Assembly: GCA_018266215.1 (NCBI GenBank)
Contig: JAFEAV010000004.1
Span: 80,886 to 144,885 of the forward strand
Reading direction: 5' to 3'
DNA length: 64,000 bases
DNA from: Cyanobacteria bacterium SZAS LIN-3
Lineage (GTDB): Bacteria; Cyanobacteriota; Vampirovibrionia; Obscuribacterales; Obscuribacteraceae
Position 1 is the first letter of the stretch, and each line of letters begins with the position of its first letter. Below are positions 7,328 to 18,085 of this stretch, one piece after another. Below the pieces are notes generated by a model that worked only from the letters and a program-made list of their open reading frames with translations, was not told the DNA's origin and did no database searches. The translations under genes and the position numbers were made by a program.

Positions 7328-9766
7328 ATGTTCAAACGGATAATTGCGCGCCGGACGAGGGCTGCGACGATTGGGCTGGGGTTTGCGAGCCTGATGCTCG
7401 CCGCCGAGCTGATCATCCCTATGAACTATTGTCAGGCCAGGCACGATGATTTTTTGTTTGGTGCCGCACCCAATGTAAAGACCTGGGACAGTGATCTACC
7501 CGGGGAAGGGAGCATCGCAGGCTCGGCTCTGGTGGTGGCGCAAGCCAGAACTATTGCCGCTCTTTATCTTGCTCCCGTGGTCCTGGCCGATGGGGATGTC
7601 CCTCCTGCTCTTCTCCGAGCACGAGCGACTGAGGCCCTGGCCTTACTGCCCAAATATTGCACTATGCCAAAACCTCTGCCCCCGGGCGAAGTCAATAAAA
7701 AACCGGTGGTGCCGAAAAAGCGCCCGCAGCAGGTCAGTCAAATCAGTATTCCCCTGGCTGACAGCCTCAGATTTTTGCGCTGGCGATTGCAATTTTTTGT
7801 CGGCGGCAAAAGCGCAGTCAAAAAGGAAATCGCCGATTATCTGGCGCAGCGCAATGCCGAGGCCAGGAAAACCGGGACTATTTTATTTGGTGATCTTCTG
7901 GCTCTCAGTCTCGATTACGGCAGGCAGGAAAGTTTCCTCAACCAGGAAAATCTGGAGCGGCTGTCCCATGGATTTACCAGTGAACTTTCATCCGAGGCGG
8001 CCAGCAAGGCTGATCTTGAGGCGGTGAAGAAGTACGAGGAAGATGTCGCCCGGGCCTACACCTTTTATCAACTTGATAGGAGAGAGGAAGCATCAAAACA
8101 TTTTGGCGAGGCCATAGCCTATTTGCGGCCGCGACCGGTGGCCCAGAGACCGCAGACCGACAGATTGCGCAAGGACCTGCTCAGGGTGCTGGACATTGAC
8201 CTTGCGCCCTATGAGGGGGTGGACAAAAACAACGCTGCCGCAGTTGAAATCGACAGGCCGCTTTTAAAGCGCGATATCAATTATTTGATTGATATAGCTT
8301 ATCTGGCCAAGCTCGATGGCCGCTTGAGCGAGGCCGCCTATTTATTCCGGCGCGCTTATCTATTAATAGATAGATACCTGCCTGCGCAAATGAAAGACTA
8401 CACTTCACTCACCTATGATCTTGGCGAGACCCTGCTCTGGGACGAAAAATTCGACGACAGTGTTTACTATCTCGGCCTTTCTGCCCGCGCTCGGGCCGAA
8501 GCCCAGCCGCATTCAGTCACCGCCATTGATACCAATAATTTGCTCGGTCGGGCCAGGTTGTCGCAGGGGCAGGCCCACAAGGCCCTGGGCATATTTTTTG
8601 ACAATTTGATTTCGGTGGCAGTGCGCTCCGAGTTTAAAGGGGCCAAACTAGATTTTAAAGCGCCTGTCAGTCGCTCGGAACAGGATGTCGTTATCGCCGC
8701 GCTGCGCGACCACTATGTCAGCGCCGATGCTGATGCCCGCCGGCAAATTGACGATGGATTGCAGGGGGTGGTCGATGCGGCACTGCCGCTGAAACAATAC
8801 GATCTGGCTCTCGGTGCGGGCGAGGCACTGCTGGCCGTGCGCAGTAAGGCCACACCTGTGATTGACGCTACTATGATGAGCGTGCTCTGGGGGCTGGCCT
8901 ATACCTGTGATTCCTGCGCCAGGCCGGAGCAGGCGGCTCAATACTACACTCGTTTGATAGATTCGCATGGTGCGTCCTCACCGGCCATGCTCGCCTACTG
9001 GTATCACGGGCGGGGCATCAGCTATGACCAGATCAACAGGCATGATCTGGCTAAAAAAGATATTGACCGCGCCATCGCCCTGTATGAGCAGAAACGCAGG
9101 GTGGAAGAAGATGATGAAGCCCGGGACCACCTGTACTGGACAATCGAAGACCTGCGCTGGAATCTCAAAATGGCCAGCCGCTACCCGCTGAAAAACAAAG
9201 ATTATGCGGACCTGGCGGATAACTGTCGCTGGAGACTCAGTAGCTTCCCGCTCAAGGTTTATGTCGATGGCGGCAGAGAGCGGGGCTTTGGCGGCGAATT
9301 GATGGATATGGTGCGGGAAGCCTTTGCGGTCTGGACCGACTACAAGGGCTCGCCGGTCAAAATAGAATATGTTGACAAGCTGGAAAAGGCCGATGTATTC
9401 GTCGAAAGGGTGACCGTTTACGACGACATTCCCTATGGTTCAGCCGGGCGCACCAGTGCCACCTACGAGCGCAAGGGCGAGGCCGACACCAAGGTTTTGA
9501 CCCGCACGCACGTCCGGGTTTATTGCCCCAGCTATGACGGCAATGACTGGGAGCGGCAGGATGTCAAAATGAGCAGCTTTGCAAAGATTCAAATTAAGTA
9601 TTTGCTGGTTCACGAGCTCGGCCATGTCCTGGGCCTGGCTCATTCCCCCGCCGGTCCGGACGTCATGTACTGGAAATCCTGCGCCCAGAAGCTATCCGAA
9701 AGAGATATGAACACTATCAACAAGATATACGCTCCCGCGGGGCATGGGGGCAAGAAGCGGAGCTGA
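7328..9766 (+). CDS. Exported TPR protein with C-terminal matrixin protease
   Basis: From ATG 7328 the product has 812 residues. The first 40 look like a signal peptide or membrane anchor (FKRIIARRTR, then a hydrophobic stretch). The middle, about residues 230-610, contains helical TPR-like repeats (YHGRGISYDQINRHDLAKKD, AYLFRRAYLLIDRYLP). The C-terminus is a metzincin peptidase: HELGHVLGLAHS at about 762-773 is the HExxHxxGxxH zinc site, and PDVMYWK a few residues later is the Met-turn. Together these indicate a secreted matrixin-type zinc protease. A TTG at 7301 would add nine residues but lacks support. Fusion of long repeats to a metzincin suggests substrate or partner binding by the repeats; the substrate is unknown. 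Confidence 0.8.
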   Translation: MFKRIIARRTRAATIGLGFASLMLAAELIIPMNYCQARHDDFLFGAAPNVKTWDSDLPGEGSIAGSALVVAQARTIAALYLAPVVLADGDVPPALLRARATEALALLPKYCTMPKPLPPGEVNKKPVVPKKRPQQVSQISIPLADSLRFLRWRLQFFVGGKSAVKKEIADYLAQRNAEARKTGTILFGDLLALSLDYGRQESFLNQENLERLSHGFTSELSSEAASKADLEAVKKYEEDVARAYTFYQLDRREEASKHFGEAIAYLRPRPVAQRPQTDRLRKDLLRVLDIDLAPYEGVDKNNAAAVEIDRPLLKRDINYLIDIAYLAKLDGRLSEAAYLFRRAYLLIDRYLPAQMKDYTSLTYDLGETLLWDEKFDDSVYYLGLSARARAEAQPHSVTAIDTNNLLGRARLSQGQAHKALGIFFDNLISVAVRSEFKGAKLDFKAPVSRSEQDVVIAALRDHYVSADADARRQIDDGLQGVVDAALPLKQYDLALGAGEALLAVRSKATPVIDATMMSVLWGLAYTCDSCARPEQAAQYYTRLIDSHGASSPAMLAYWYHGRGISYDQINRHDLAKKDIDRAIALYEQKRRVEEDDEARDHLYWTIEDLRWNLKMASRYPLKNKDYADLADNCRWRLSSFPLKVYVDGGRERGFGGELMDMVREAFAVWTDYKGSPVKIEYVDKLEKADVFVERVTVYDDIPYGSAGRTSATYERKGEADTKVLTRTHVRVYCPSYDGNDWERQDVKMSSFAKIQIKYLLVHELGHVLGLAHSPAGPDVMYWKSCAQKLSERDMNTINKIYAPAGHGGKKRS

Positions 9767-9857
9767 GCCGCCCTTGAATTGCAAAGAGTTAATTTGTCGC
9801 AAAGCCTTAGTCGATAAAATTAGCACTTCAGCAGATTCCACCTCGCGAGAGCAAACT

Positions 9858-10550
9858 ATGTCGCAGATCGTCTCCCAATCAAACGGTAGCCCTGTTCAAC
9901 TGGATCGCAATAAGGCCATCATCTGGGCCCGCTATTTGATTGACTCCCACGACTGGCTTATTTTTGCCACGCGAGTCACTCGCACCAATGCCGAGACCGG
10001 TCCTCTGACCAGTCCGATCAAGCTGCTCTCCTTGAGCTTGCTCACGCCATCGGGCAAAATTGTGTACGAGACCATGCTCAAGCCCCAGGAGATGATCCCG
10101 GCCGGTTTACTCAATGAGCACGGCCTCGATTATTCGGTTGTTTTTAACGCTCAGCCTTTTTCCGATATCGTGGTCAATCTGGGCCGTCTGATCAGCGGCA
10201 AGCAGATCCTGGCCTGGGACCTGAACGCGCAACAGGCCCTCTTCGATCAGCTCTGCACCCAGTTTGCTCAGCCGCCGCTGCCTTTTGCAGGCTACAGCTT
10301 GCGTCCCGAATATGCCCGCTTTGTAGGTGAATTCGACGCCAATATGGGCAATTACAAACCGCAGACACTGGCGGTCGATGGACCCAGTGCCACCGCCGAG
10401 TGCCGTGCCATGCTCAACACACTCACCACCATGGCCAGCACCAGCCAGACCCGCGACACTGCCGCTACCGGCCACCAGGGCTGGACAGCTGAGCTCTACA
10501 AGCCAAAAGTAAACGCCAAGGATAAAATCAAAGATTTCCTCGGTCTCTAA
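9858..10550 (+). CDS. DEDDh exonuclease-like protein lacking catalytic acids
   Basis: The product has 230 residues from ATG 9858 (GAGAG upstream); the frame opens earlier at 9744 without support. The layout follows the RNase T/DNA polymerase III epsilon fold. A first strand (WLIFATRV) precedes the LLSLSLLTPSGKIV strands, followed by MIPAGLLNEHGLD where active enzymes have an I-x-x-x-HGI turn, and ISGKQILAWDLNAQQALFDQL where they have VAHNAxFDxxFL. The D-x-E of the first strand is replaced (FATRV) and the HNA motif is WDLNA, so nuclease activity is doubtful. It may serve as a binding protein. It starts 91 bases after the matrixin gene. Confidence 0.5.
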   Translation: MSQIVSQSNGSPVQLDRNKAIIWARYLIDSHDWLIFATRVTRTNAETGPLTSPIKLLSLSLLTPSGKIVYETMLKPQEMIPAGLLNEHGLDYSVVFNAQPFSDIVVNLGRLISGKQILAWDLNAQQALFDQLCTQFAQPPLPFAGYSLRPEYARFVGEFDANMGNYKPQTLAVDGPSATAECRAMLNTLTTMASTSQTRDTAATGHQGWTAELYKPKVNAKDKIKDFLGL

Positions 10551-10565
10551 TTTCGAGCAGTCGGA

Positions 10566-11153
10566 TCAGGCTTCTATTTTGCTGCCAAGCAATTTGAGAA
10601 ACTGCGCCATCCACTCCGGGTGCGCCGGCCAGGCCGCCGCTGTGACGAGATTGCCTTCGGTCACCGCACTGGATGCGGTGGCATTGGGTTCGGCCCATTT
10701 TGCCCCGGCTATTAGCACTTCGGCTTTGCAGGCCGGATAAGCCATGCATGTGCGTCCCTTGAGCACATCGGCGGCACTCAGTATCTGTGCGCCGTGGCAG
10801 ATGGCGGCAACCGGTTTATTGGTCTCAAAAAAGTGTTTGACTATCTGCAGGACGTTTTCATTCATGCGCAGATATTCGGGCGCCCGGCCTCCAGGGATGA
10901 CCAGGGCATCAAAATCGGCGGCTTTGATCTTTTCGAAGTCGCCGCTGACGCTGAAGAGATGGCCCGGTTTTTCACTGTATGTCTGGTCACCTTCAAAGTC
11001 ATGAATCGCTGTTTTGACTTTGTCGCCGCCTTTTTTGCCGGGGCAGACTGCCGTCACTTTGTGGCCCACCATGAGGAGCATCTGATAGGGCACCATAACC
11101 TCATAGTCTTCAACATAGTCGCCGACGAGCATGAGTATATTTTTTGCGGCCAT
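10566..11153 (-). CDS. DJ-1/PfpI family protein
   Basis: The product has 195 residues, the normal length for the DJ-1/PfpI class of the type 1 glutamine amidotransferase-like superfamily. The nucleophile elbow is AICHGAQIL (Cys near residue 119) and the conserved acidic residue lies in the N-terminal [21 protein letters not shown] is the usual strand before the elbow. Family members act as deglycases, proteases, chaperones or redox sensors; which applies here cannot be told. It converges with the exonuclease-like gene 16 bases away and lies downstream of the glycosyltransferase on the same strand (32 bp gap). Confidence 0.85.
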   Translation of the reverse strand: MAAKNILMLVGDYVEDYEVMVPYQMLLMVGHKVTAVCPGKKGGDKVKTAIHDFEGDQTYSEKPGHLFSVSGDFEKIKAADFDALVIPGGRAPEYLRMNENVLQIVKHFFETNKPVAAICHGAQILSAADVLKGRTCMAYPACKAEVLIAGAKWAEPNATASSAVTEGNLVTAAAWPAHPEWMAQFLKLLGSKIEA

Positions 11154-11184
11154 TTTGAAATTTTCCCTCTGGTGTCCGATTTGC

Positions 11185-12819
11185 CTATTGATGTTTGATC
11201 TGGTGATAGAGTCTGAGTTTGCTGCCGTCTGGCAGATCGCGCTCGCCTACCAGTTGATAGTGCTCGGGATTTTCCACGTAGTGGAGAATGTTTTGATAAT
11301 TTTGCGCGCTTTCCTTGCTGTCCTGGGCGGTGCCCTGGTAGCCGGTTTTAAGCAGATACCACTGGTAGTATTTTATGGCCTCTTCGTCATAGCGCACTAT
11401 GTCGCCGTGCAATGTAAATTGACGAAATGTCGAAGGCTCGATCTGGGTACCGGCAAAAATGCAGACCAGATCAATTGTGTGCACGCTCAAATCCGGCGTG
11501 CTGGGCATGATATTGAGGGTTGTCTTGCGGCCCTTTTCGACTTTATCTATCTCGGCTACAGCCCATTCCTGGCCCCATTTGTCCCCCGGTGGTGTCGGCG
11601 CGCAGCGGGGCTCGACCAGTTCTTGACTCATATTGTGTCCGGCAATTTTATTGATCGTCTCGACAAAAGATTGGCTTGCGGCAATTGGATAGGGTGTGAA
11701 ATTGAGCAGTACAAATTGCAGCATGGCAAAGACAAGCAGAGCGGCAGCGGCCGCTTTCAGGGCCTTTGATGAACTCTTGAGCCAGCTCGACAGCAGGGCT
11801 GAGGAGAGCAGGGCGGCGGCTATGGCTACCGGAATCACATAGCGCTGTTCGGGGCGGTTAACTGCCACACAACTGATCAGCACCAGACCAAAGGCGGCCG
11901 AGCAAATGGGCATGGCCAGCGCCAGCAGCTGGTCTTTGTTTTTGGCAAACAAATAGACGAGGGCAGCAAGCGCCAGAAGTCCGAGGGTGGGCGAGAGCAT
12001 TGACGGCATGCCCAGCAGATAGTGGCGCAGGTGGTCCATCAATACATTGAAAAATCCGCCCTGCAAGGTCGGGTCGTCTTTGTAGTAATCACGCCAGGCG
12101 GCAAGAGCTTTGTGATTGGGGACGATCCAGATAAGCAGTGCCGCCGCCGGAAATGCCGCGGCCAGAGTGAGCTGTCCCACCGCCTGCCAGTTGCGCGACT
12201 TCAGGGCTTTAAACAGTAGCACCAGGCACGGTGCTATCAAAAAGAGCACGGCTATCTGTTTGCTGGTCGATCCCAGGGCCAGGGTCAGACCCATGATGGC
12301 GGCGCTTTTCCAGCCTGGTTTCTCGTTAAATAAAGCGATGCCCCAGAGCCCCAGGGTAGTAAAAGCGAGGTAGCCGGTTTCCAGTAAGGGGACATGACTG
12401 AGAATGGCAACCAGGGGATAGCTGCAAATCAATACTATGGAAAGTGCGGCTGCCAGTCTGTCTTTCAGTAAGGTAAGCGAGAGTCTGTAAATGGAGAGGA
12501 TGAGAATCAACTCGTAGAAAATCAGCGCCGCCATATCGCTTATCCGGCCCATGCCCAGTATCGCTTTGAAGGTGCCGTTGATGGCATGAATGGTCAGTGG
12601 ATAGTCGTAGTTGACCGTCAGGAATTGTTTGATCCATTCGGGCTTGAAAATATGTGCGTGTTTGAGCAGCCTGGCATAGGCCATGGAATCTTTCACATGG
12701 GCGGCACCATCCCAGAAGGGATAACTGTGATCGAAGTGCCACCATAAAAAGAGCGCCAGCAAAAAAAATAGCGCGGCGCCGGCAAATATGGCCCTGTCGG
12801 TAACTGTGGGGTTGGACAT
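11185..12819 (-). CDS. Multi-pass membrane glycosyltransferase, GT39/ArnT-like
   Basis: The product has 544 residues from ATG 12819; a TTG nine bases earlier is an alternative. About ten hydrophobic membrane segments fill residues 10-400, followed by a soluble domain of about 150 residues. The first periplasmic loop carries [14 protein letters not shown], where GT-C enzymes of the PMT/ArnT group hold their catalytic acidic residue. LPLLETGY and RPEQRYVIP resemble further conserved loops of that group. Such enzymes move a sugar from a polyprenyl-phosphate donor to lipid or protein on the outer face of the inner membrane. Donor and acceptor here are unknown. Confidence 0.65.
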   Translation of the reverse strand: MSNPTVTDRAIFAGAALFFLLALFLWWHFDHSYPFWDGAAHVKDSMAYARLLKHAHIFKPEWIKQFLTVNYDYPLTIHAINGTFKAILGMGRISDMAALIFYELILILSIYRLSLTLLKDRLAAALSIVLICSYPLVAILSHVPLLETGYLAFTTLGLWGIALFNEKPGWKSAAIMGLTLALGSTSKQIAVLFLIAPCLVLLFKALKSRNWQAVGQLTLAAAFPAAALLIWIVPNHKALAAWRDYYKDDPTLQGGFFNVLMDHLRHYLLGMPSMLSPTLGLLALAALVYLFAKNKDQLLALAMPICSAAFGLVLISCVAVNRPEQRYVIPVAIAAALLSSALLSSWLKSSSKALKAAAAALLVFAMLQFVLLNFTPYPIAASQSFVETINKIAGHNMSQELVEPRCAPTPPGDKWGQEWAVAEIDKVEKGRKTTLNIMPSTPDLSVHTIDLVCIFAGTQIEPSTFRQFTLHGDIVRYDEEAIKYYQWYLLKTGYQGTAQDSKESAQNYQNILHYVENPEHYQLVGERDLPDGSKLRLYHQIKHQ

Positions 12820-12927
12820 TAGCTGCAATTTTAGAGCTTTGGCCAGAAATTGGGTGATGCTTAGCTAATGCGTGTTGCCAAGATAATAAACTGACTGCTG
12901 TATCGGTACTGAGATGGTAACCAGGCA

Positions 12928-14124
12928 ATGGCAGTTAACTATTTTAAGTCGGTCACAATCGGGATTTTGCTTGCCTCGTTATTGCATATGCCGCAGGCGG
13001 GCGCTCAGAGTCTTGCTCAGCAGACGGCCCCCCCCGAGTGCAGTGGCGGTAATTCAGAACAGATCAGACTGGCTGCCATCAGTGCCATGGTGCATCAGAC
13101 CGTGGCCGAGCAGAATGTCCCCGGTTACGCGATTGCCATACTCAAAGGCGGGCGGGTTGTTTATCAGGAAACCCTGGGCCTGGCCGATCTCGAGAGCGGG
13201 CGCCCAGTGACCGGCGATACGATATTTGGCCTGGCTTCGGTGACAAAAACCTTTACCGGTCTGGCTCTGTTGCACCTGGTCGATCAGGGCAAAATCAAAC
13301 TTGATGCCACCCTCGATCAGTACTTACAGCGTGACCGCCTGCCTCCAGCCTGGCGTAAATTGACTATTGCCCAGTTGGCCGGCATGCGCGCGGGTTTGCC
13401 AGAGAGCAGGGCCGATGAACTGCCCTGGCCCGAAGAAATGCCTTATCTTGAGGGGCAGCCACTGGCCTACGAACCGGGTACTCAATTTGTTTACAGCAAC
13501 CCCAGCTTCCGTGTTCTGGGCTCGGTTATCGAAGCAGTCAGCGGTATGCCTTATCTCGACTATATCGGGAAGGTGATTTTGCAGCCCCTGGGTATGACTT
13601 CTACCGGCACCGTTGTCACTATGGCCGGCACCGGTCGGGTCTCCACCCAATATGACGATCGCCAGGGGCGGGCGCGTCTGCGTGTCGTTGCGCCTAAAAA
13701 TCCCATGACCTCATATTCGGCTGGCATGCTGGCCTCCAGTCTCAAGGATATGTGCGCTTATTCGCAGGCATTGCTGGACCATAAAATCTTGAGTCCGGCT
13801 GCCTATCAGACGTACATGATGGACCGGCCGCCGCTTTCCAATGGCCAACCGGCAACCTGGGCTTTTGGCTGGGGTTCGACCATAAATAAGAAAGTCAATC
13901 AGAGAGTGATTGGCATGAACGGCGGCCTGCCGGGCGTGGCTTCCACGGTTTTGCTCCTGCCGGATTCCAATGTTGCGGTGGTGGCATTATCCAACTTACG
14001 CAAGAAACCTGTATATGCTATAGCTAAGCGGGCAATGGCAATGTTTGTCGGTGCTCAGGACGGTGAGTCAAATCAGGGGCCTGATGAAGCGGCAGGTGCG
14101 GAACCTGCAGGCCCGCAGGACTGA
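12928..14124 (+). CDS. Exported beta-lactamase-fold serine hydrolase
   Basis: The product has 398 residues with a signal peptide (KSVTIGILLASLLHMPQAGAQ). It belongs to the class C beta-lactamase/DD-peptidase-like family (beta-lactamase, PF00144). The catalytic S-x-x-K is SVTK (104-107) and the Y-x-N is YSN (189-191). At the third box, where penicillin-recognising enzymes have KTG or HxG, the sequence is GMNGGLPG, as is common in esterase-type members. It is probably a periplasmic esterase or peptidase rather than a true antibiotic-resistance enzyme. The ABC exporter starts 31 bases downstream. Confidence 0.85.
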   Translation: MAVNYFKSVTIGILLASLLHMPQAGAQSLAQQTAPPECSGGNSEQIRLAAISAMVHQTVAEQNVPGYAIAILKGGRVVYQETLGLADLESGRPVTGDTIFGLASVTKTFTGLALLHLVDQGKIKLDATLDQYLQRDRLPPAWRKLTIAQLAGMRAGLPESRADELPWPEEMPYLEGQPLAYEPGTQFVYSNPSFRVLGSVIEAVSGMPYLDYIGKVILQPLGMTSTGTVVTMAGTGRVSTQYDDRQGRARLRVVAPKNPMTSYSAGMLASSLKDMCAYSQALLDHKILSPAAYQTYMMDRPPLSNGQPATWAFGWGSTINKKVNQRVIGMNGGLPGVASTVLLLPDSNVAVVALSNLRKKPVYAIAKRAMAMFVGAQDGESNQGPDEAAGAEPAGPQD

Positions 14125-14155
14125 TCAGTCGTACGCAAGTACCCAGGAGTTCAAA

Positions 14156-15946
14156 ATGTTTAGCGGTGGTCCACCAATCCATTTGATGTGGTCCAACATG
14201 TATAACCCCGAGAAGCAAAAGCTCAAGGGGCAGGTTGAATGGCGGCGAATAGGCGCCCTCTTTTTGCCTTACTGGAAAATGCAGACGGCCGTGTTTTTCC
14301 TCATTTTGCTCGGTTCCATTCTCGGTCTGGCTCCGGCTGCGCTGACTCTGTCCATTATCGACAAAGCTATTCCATCGCATAATTTTACGACCCTGGCTAT
14401 CGATGTAGGCCTGATGGTGGGTGCTTCGCTGCTGGCCGGTCTGGCCGGTGTCTATCAGGGCTATCTCAACAGCAAAGTGGGCGAGGGCATCATCCGCGAC
14501 TTGCATACCGCTCTGGTCAGTCATCTGCATAAGATGCCGCTTGAATTTTTCACTGCCACCAAAACCGGTGAAATCATGAACCGGGTGAGCAACGACGTGG
14601 AGAGTGTGGACAACGTTGTCACCATGACCATGGTGTCGATAATTTCCAATATCCTGACCATTATCACGACAGTCGTTGCTATTTTTGCCATCGACTGGAG
14701 ACTGTCCCTTATATCACTGCTGGTGGTGCCGGTCATGGTACTGCCACTCTGGCCCGTCGGACGCAAGATGTACGACGCCCGTAAAAAGACCCGCACCAAG
14801 CGCGATGAAATGCAGGCCGCTACCCAGGAGACGCTATCAGTCTCAGGCATTGTCCTGGTCAAGTCATTTGTGCGCGAGGGCAGTGAACGCAAGCGATTTT
14901 ATAATCTGGCCAGTCAGCTCATGGACCTGGAAATAAATGTGGCCATGATCGGCCGCTGGTTTTTGATGGCGATTACTTCCATGGTTACAATCGGTCCTGC
15001 CATCATCTGGCTATCGGGCGGCTGGCTGGCTATTTACGATGGTGTCACAGTTGGTGTGCTGGTCAGCTTCGTTGCCCTGCTGGCGAGGCTCTACACGCCG
15101 GTTTCAGCCCTGGCTGGCGTGCAGGTGCAGGTCGTCAGTGCCCTGGCTGTGTTTGAGCGCATTTTTGACTATCTTGATATGAAAGAAGAGCGCGATCCTG
15201 AAGGTGCAATCGCCATTGAATCGGTCGAAGGAAAGGTCACTTTTGAAGGTGTGACTTTCCGCTATCCAAGCGGCAGGGCGGCGGTCGAGGACCTTTCATT
15301 TGTGGTTGAGCCGGGCTCAATGGTGGCTTTTGTCGGGCCCTCCGGCGCCGGCAAAACAACTATCACCAATCTTGTGCCCCGGCTTTACGAGGCCCAGGAA
15401 GGGCGCATTCTGCTTGACCAGTACGACACCAAGACTGTGACGATGGCGTCATTGCGCGAACAAATCGGCATCGTTACCCAGGAAACATTTTTGTTTCACG
15501 ACACCATCAAAGCCAATCTCCGCTATGCCCGGGAAGGTGCCGCCGACCAGGATGTGATTGAGGCCTGCAAGGCGGCCAACATTCACGATGTGATCATGGC
15601 TATGCCCGAGGGCTATGATACGGTTGTGGGCGAGCGTGGTCACAAACTCAGCGGCGGAGAGCGCCAGCGTCTGGCTATCGCCCGGGTGCTTTTGAAAAAT
15701 CCCCGGGTGTTGATTTTAGATGAGGCAACGAGCTCGCTTGATACGGAGAACGAAAAACTGATTCAGGCGGCACTTGTGCCCTTGATGAAGGGGCGCACAT
15801 CGCTGGTGGTGGCGCACCGTTTGTCGACGGTCATCAATGCCGATCGCATATTTGTCGTCGATCAGGGACGCATAGTGGAGAGCGGCACACATACCGAGCT
15901 TCTGGAGAAGGGCGGACTCTATACCCGGCTCTATATGGTGCACTGA
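14156..15946 (+). CDS. ABC exporter half-transporter, MsbA-like
   Basis: From ATG 14156, preceded by CAGGAG, the product has 596 residues. It comprises a six-helix exporter membrane domain (about 35-335) and a C-terminal ATPase. The ATPase shows Walker A GPSGAGKTT (about 394), signature LSGGERQRLAIARVL, Walker B VLILDEATSSLD and the switch AHRLSTV. The full dimer would pump a lipid, lipopeptide or drug outward. In an LPS-bearing cell lipid A export is one option, but drug or lipid exporters share this layout. A frame opening at 14045 overlaps the upstream hydrolase and is less likely to be the true start. Confidence 0.88.
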   Translation: MFSGGPPIHLMWSNMYNPEKQKLKGQVEWRRIGALFLPYWKMQTAVFFLILLGSILGLAPAALTLSIIDKAIPSHNFTTLAIDVGLMVGASLLAGLAGVYQGYLNSKVGEGIIRDLHTALVSHLHKMPLEFFTATKTGEIMNRVSNDVESVDNVVTMTMVSIISNILTIITTVVAIFAIDWRLSLISLLVVPVMVLPLWPVGRKMYDARKKTRTKRDEMQAATQETLSVSGIVLVKSFVREGSERKRFYNLASQLMDLEINVAMIGRWFLMAITSMVTIGPAIIWLSGGWLAIYDGVTVGVLVSFVALLARLYTPVSALAGVQVQVVSALAVFERIFDYLDMKEERDPEGAIAIESVEGKVTFEGVTFRYPSGRAAVEDLSFVVEPGSMVAFVGPSGAGKTTITNLVPRLYEAQEGRILLDQYDTKTVTMASLREQIGIVTQETFLFHDTIKANLRYAREGAADQDVIEACKAANIHDVIMAMPEGYDTVVGERGHKLSGGERQRLAIARVLLKNPRVLILDEATSSLDTENEKLIQAALVPLMKGRTSLVVAHRLSTVINADRIFVVDQGRIVESGTHTELLEKGGLYTRLYMVH

Positions 15947-15962
15947 AAAAAGAAATCAGTCT

Positions 15963-16934
15963 CTATTTACTGGCCACAAGGGTCTGGCCGGCGATAACTG
16001 AATCTTCCAGCACTGCCTGGTCCATGCCATAAATTGACCGCATGCGGGCGACTTCTTCCGTCGGGCTGTTGCCGAACATCCTCTTAAATTCACGACTGAA
16101 TTGTGAGAGGCTGTTGTATCCGACTTTTTCCGAGGCCTCTGAAGCGTTGAGACCATCTTGAAACATAAAAATCTTTGCTTTGTGCAAACGCAAAGATTTG
16201 ACGTACTGAATGGGAGAGGTGGCAGTGAGTTCCTTGAAGTGCTGGTGAAACATGGTGGCGCTCATATTCAGGGAGCGGGCCATATCCTCAACATTTATAT
16301 CGGTGGCGTATTTCTCGTGAATGTATTCGAGCACGCTGTTCATCTCGCTTAGATGCCCGTGGCGGGTGGCAAGGGCGTACAGCGCACCGCCGTGCGGACC
16401 TCTCAGTACACGGTAGTATATTTCACGCAGGAGCTGTCCCCCCAGCATCTTCAGATCACAGAGGGCATCTTCCGAGTTTTCACTGGCCGGTGCCAGTATT
16501 GCCATCAGTCGTTCCACCGGGTCGAGTATTTCAGGTGTAAGGGGCGTGGCATAGGAGACTTCCTTCATCTTGTCACGGCTGGGCTTCATGTCCAGCTGGA
16601 GGACCAGTTCTCGCAATATCGGCAGTTCAATATTTATGGCAATAGCCAGCAGGGGATTTTCCTCGCTGCCGAAGGTCTCGCACTCGAAGGGCATCTGTAT
16701 TGCGGTGACAAAATAGTTGTCGGCATCGTAAGTGTAGATGCGATCGCCTATGTATCCGCGCTTAGCCCCCTGCAGAACAATTACAATTTTTGGCTGGTAG
16801 AGGACCGGTTTGCGGGGCCAGTTTCTCTCCGCCCGAGAGACTGTTACCTGCGGCAGGCGGGTGCTGCGGACACTGGGGGTGGGAACTATCCTGGTCGCGT
16901 ATTCAATGATTGATTTCAGTTTGTTTTTCGGCAT
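15963..16934 (-). CDS. AraC-family regulator, YqhC-like
   Basis: The product has 323 residues. The N-terminal 200 form the AraC_N-type sensor (PKIVIVLQGAKRGYIGDRIY is typical). The C-terminal 100 hold two helix-turn-helix motifs: INVEDMARSLNMSATMFHQHF, and ASEKVGYNSLSQFSREFKRMFG followed by a short tail. This architecture matches E. coli YqhC, which senses aldehydes and activates aldehyde reductases. The divergent neighbour is an aldo/keto reductase, which supports a similar local role. A TATAAT-like sequence lies only about 6 bases before the ATG on the minus strand, so either transcription starts close to the ATG or the true promoter is further upstream. Confidence 0.85.
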   Translation of the reverse strand: MPKNKLKSIIEYATRIVPTPSVRSTRLPQVTVSRAERNWPRKPVLYQPKIVIVLQGAKRGYIGDRIYTYDADNYFVTAIQMPFECETFGSEENPLLAIAINIELPILRELVLQLDMKPSRDKMKEVSYATPLTPEILDPVERLMAILAPASENSEDALCDLKMLGGQLLREIYYRVLRGPHGGALYALATRHGHLSEMNSVLEYIHEKYATDINVEDMARSLNMSATMFHQHFKELTATSPIQYVKSLRLHKAKIFMFQDGLNASEASEKVGYNSLSQFSREFKRMFGNSPTEEVARMRSIYGMDQAVLEDSVIAGQTLVASK

Positions 16935-17004
16935 AGTCCTATTATATAGCCTCCGTGGCGCATTTTTCGATGGCGGGCCGGAGGATTAGGCAAACATCCC
17001 GTAG

Positions 17005-18072
<1,068 letters not shown>

Positions 18073-18085
18073 GAGCAGGAGGGGT

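Noticed and set aside
6795..7343. 182-codon plus-strand frame opposite the small helical protein
   Set aside because: It starts inside the calpain-like gene in another frame, is rich in Phe/Cys and lacks a ribosome site; the minus-strand product looks more like a real helical protein.
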